Below, one piece after another: positions 61,641 to 64,000 of a stretch of 64,000 nt of DNA (position 1 is its first letter; each line of letters opens with the position of its first letter). This DNA comes from Arenicola marina. Taxonomy: Eukaryota > Annelida > Polychaeta > Arenicolidae. Location of the stretch: positions 20,033,911 through 20,097,910 of the forward strand of contig OZ025256.1 in assembly GCA_964019135.1 (NCBI GenBank), read 5' to 3'. The notes below the pieces were generated by a model. That model was not told the origin of the DNA. It saw nothing but the letters and a program-made list of their open reading frames with translations, and did not search any database. Both the position numbers and the translations under genes were made by a program.

Positions 61641-64000
61641 TATCAGCTGACGTAGTTTATATTCTTAAAAGCTGTTCATGTCTGAGAGTTTCTGAAGAAA
61701 TGAACAATCTTGTTAATGTTCGCATTTTTGTATCAAAAATATCAATTGGTTGAACATGGCTTTGTTGTTTTCATTCATATTTAGGCTCAGAATATATCTC
61801 TGGGCGGATCTAGGAATTTTGAAGCGGAAGGGGGGGGGGGCGTAAAAATGGCCGTACATGTCCACCAATTTTTACAATCAGTGGGAGCGGTGGAAAAAAT
61901 GTCGACTTTAACACCCCTAAATAAGCCCTCTCCCATTGGATCCGTCTCTGGGTTTCATCTGCAAAATGTCTCTTTCAAGTGTATTTCGTCGGGAAGCCCG
62001 AGTTTTACTTCTGAGACTGAACTTCGGGCGTCGTTGTGTTTGTTGTACATTTGTTGAGAAACTGTTTGCAGTGGCGTTGAAGGGTAGACGAATCTATTGT
62101 CCAACGAAATGTGTCAATTAAACAAAGACATGAGACGGCTAAATGCTAAGTAATTATGAAGTTGTTGTGTTTTATAACCCATCAGTCAAGGGTACATCAT
62201 AGTGTTCAACCAGCAAAGTTATCAGCGAATTAGGGAAGCCAAACTGTTGACTGCCAGTCAATGACGTTCTCGAAATATGACGCCTTGATGACACTAACAA
62301 CTATTTATTGCCACATAAAAAATACAAAATTATATATATTTAATGTAAAATATATCTGAAAGCATGAAAGAGACCACCAGGCTTTATATCACCCGAATTA
62401 ATAGCGCTAAAATCCAATTTGTAGTTCACAGGGCGCCGCTTATCACGCAGTCTGCGTTATTCGTCAGCGCAGTGGCAGCCCAACGTTACGCGCTCGCCGC
62501 ATAGCGGCGCCACTACTGGCCGCATTACACATTTTACAATGTGCTTGGTGTACTAATATCTTTGATGTAAGGTAAGCTAGAACGTAAATTCAACTCGTAA
62601 TAATAGTATTAGCGCGAGATTTGCATGGCGTCTGACATTTCATTGGCCCTTCATCCACCTGTAGCAGCCCTTTATTTTCATGATCCGAAATTAATGAGAA
62701 CTGGCGGGCTGCTACAGCTTGATGACGCAATAAAATTGCCTAACGCAATAAAATTGCCTAACGTCCCGCTAACTCGCGCTATTGTTATATTTATCAACAT
62801 TTGACACTAATTCGCTTGTGCTATTATTTTCCAAGTTATGGTTAATTATTTCGTGGATATGTCCGTCAACATATGAAAACATTTCGCTGTGACTGTTGTT
62901 CAATGGCACCTTCAGTGTGACCGAAACTCTACCCAGTAGAGTGGCACCAATCACAAGAGCAGAAAATCTGCCGGACAATAACTGGCGCCGACACTTGTTA
63001 CACCCTTCTCCGAAGATTATGGGGAGCCATACCATAGAACCGCCGTTGCGTGTTCATACCGTGTGCAGTGGCAGGCCCAGGGAAGGCGGCCGCCTAAGTA
63101 CCCTGAAACCGCCAGCGTATGCTAAAGCCTTTCTATAAATAACCACGTGGTAGGACGATCATCATGAGTTCTGCACATAAACACCGCATGCATACGCAAC
63201 CGCGGTTCTACGGTAGTTAAAGTGTTCGTGCCACGCGAAAACAACTTTAGCTCATATTAATCTTCTGTGTTTCCACGCTTATATTATCGAGCTGTAAAGC
63301 CCCAAATATTTCCACTTGTTTTCGCACCTACCAATTTAACTTCTGCGAGCGAGGAAAGTGACGTCAAAGGGAAAAACAAACGCATGTGCTTTTATATTGA
63401 AACGCAGATTATCTCTGCTCATTGGCTTGAACTCAACGAAACACACCCAACCATAAAAACAATACACGCCCTCGACCACAGATCTCTACGCACTGCATCA
63501 AAGCTCACCTGTCACTCTTGTAACATGACTGGGGAATTTTCAAATAACGTTCAGATGCAATGCTCTCAGAAATAAACCCGCCGGATCTCACTTTTGCTAC
63601 TTTGACGAACGCGTTTTTAATGATATCGTGGAATAAAAATTGTAAACTCCCATCTTCCCTAAACCAAGTTAACTCTGAGCAAGACAAAATCGTGGCACGA
63701 ACACTTTAAGGTCGGGAAGTTTAAATGATAGCATTAGATTTGCGGTTCGACACCTGCATCTGACGCCTGTTTCAGCCAACCGCCCCCCCCCCCTCCTGGT
63801 TTATGAGCCCAGTTTATACTCCATAGGCCCCAAAGTGGCATGTAACACCATAAGCCACACACATGCATAATTAACACCGTCATAACGTCTGGGAGCAAAC
63901 TTCAAGACTATCATAACGGGACCCGATATTCGGTTTGCTAACACGTGGCGTTAAGCCGGGTTATCGGACAATATCTGGACCAATGGAAGATAGATGACGT
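61641..64000. other. gene-free DNA to the window edge
   Basis: One more hAT-like end (GGGCGGATCTAGGAA at 61802-61816) and a G run at 61829-61840. CTAACGCAATAAAATTGC-type short duplications lie at 62728-62762. The open frames at 62769-63035 (minus) and 63267-63575 (plus) lack recognisable domains and splice context, and I do not call them. Confidence 0.5.

Noticed and set aside
62769..63035. 88-codon minus-strand frame
   Set aside because: Uses a non-ATG start or a late ATG, has no recognisable domain, and lies in otherwise gene-free DNA.

Overview
This is a eukaryotic, almost certainly animal, genomic window. Genes are split by introns with GT-AG junctions, there are tRNA-derived SINEs, LINE remnants and hAT-like inverted-repeat elements, and minisatellites and homopolymer G/C runs are frequent. 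The recognisable genes are a histamine N-methyltransferase-like gene and an ionotropic glutamate receptor relative. That fits a marine invertebrate; a deuterostome such as amphioxus is my guess, and the sequence alone does not prove it. Most open frames here are short, lack an ATG, or lie in low-complexity or repeated DNA; I do not treat them as genes.

Layout. 1-5146: gene-poor DNA with several tandem repeats (68 bp, about 30 bp, 10 bp) and G-rich or pyrimidine-rich blocks. 5147-39918: one head-to-tail tandem array of about 13 units. Standard B units are about 2.49 kb. Three A units are about 3.82 kb and carry an extra 1.27 kb segment. One B unit is cut to about 1.3 kb, and the last unit (T) is diverged. 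40040-40701: a pyrimidine tract and a 40 bp repeat. 41421-44724 (+): a three-exon gene piece encoding a glutamate-receptor ligand-binding domain in which the two lobes are joined directly and the M1-pore-M3 channel block is absent. 44760-47500: a CRE-rich degenerate repeat, inverted-repeat elements, a SINE, and the last exon of a decayed methyltransferase copy. 48296-52051: mobile-element remnants. 52627-52788: another exon of the decayed methyltransferase copy. 53932-59528 (-): a five-exon HNMT-like methyltransferase that can be assembled in frame to about 286 residues. 60585-61267 (-): two possible terminal exons of an unidentified gene. The rest to 64000 is G/C-rich repeat and otherwise featureless DNA.

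The two recognised genes have no evident functional link. The most notable items are the pore-less receptor, whose binding-site residues are also altered, and the large A/B tandem array. Every array unit holds a CpG- and ETS-motif-rich block between a minus-strand exon candidate and a plus-strand exon candidate, so the array may be transcribed, but its reading frames do not look protected.
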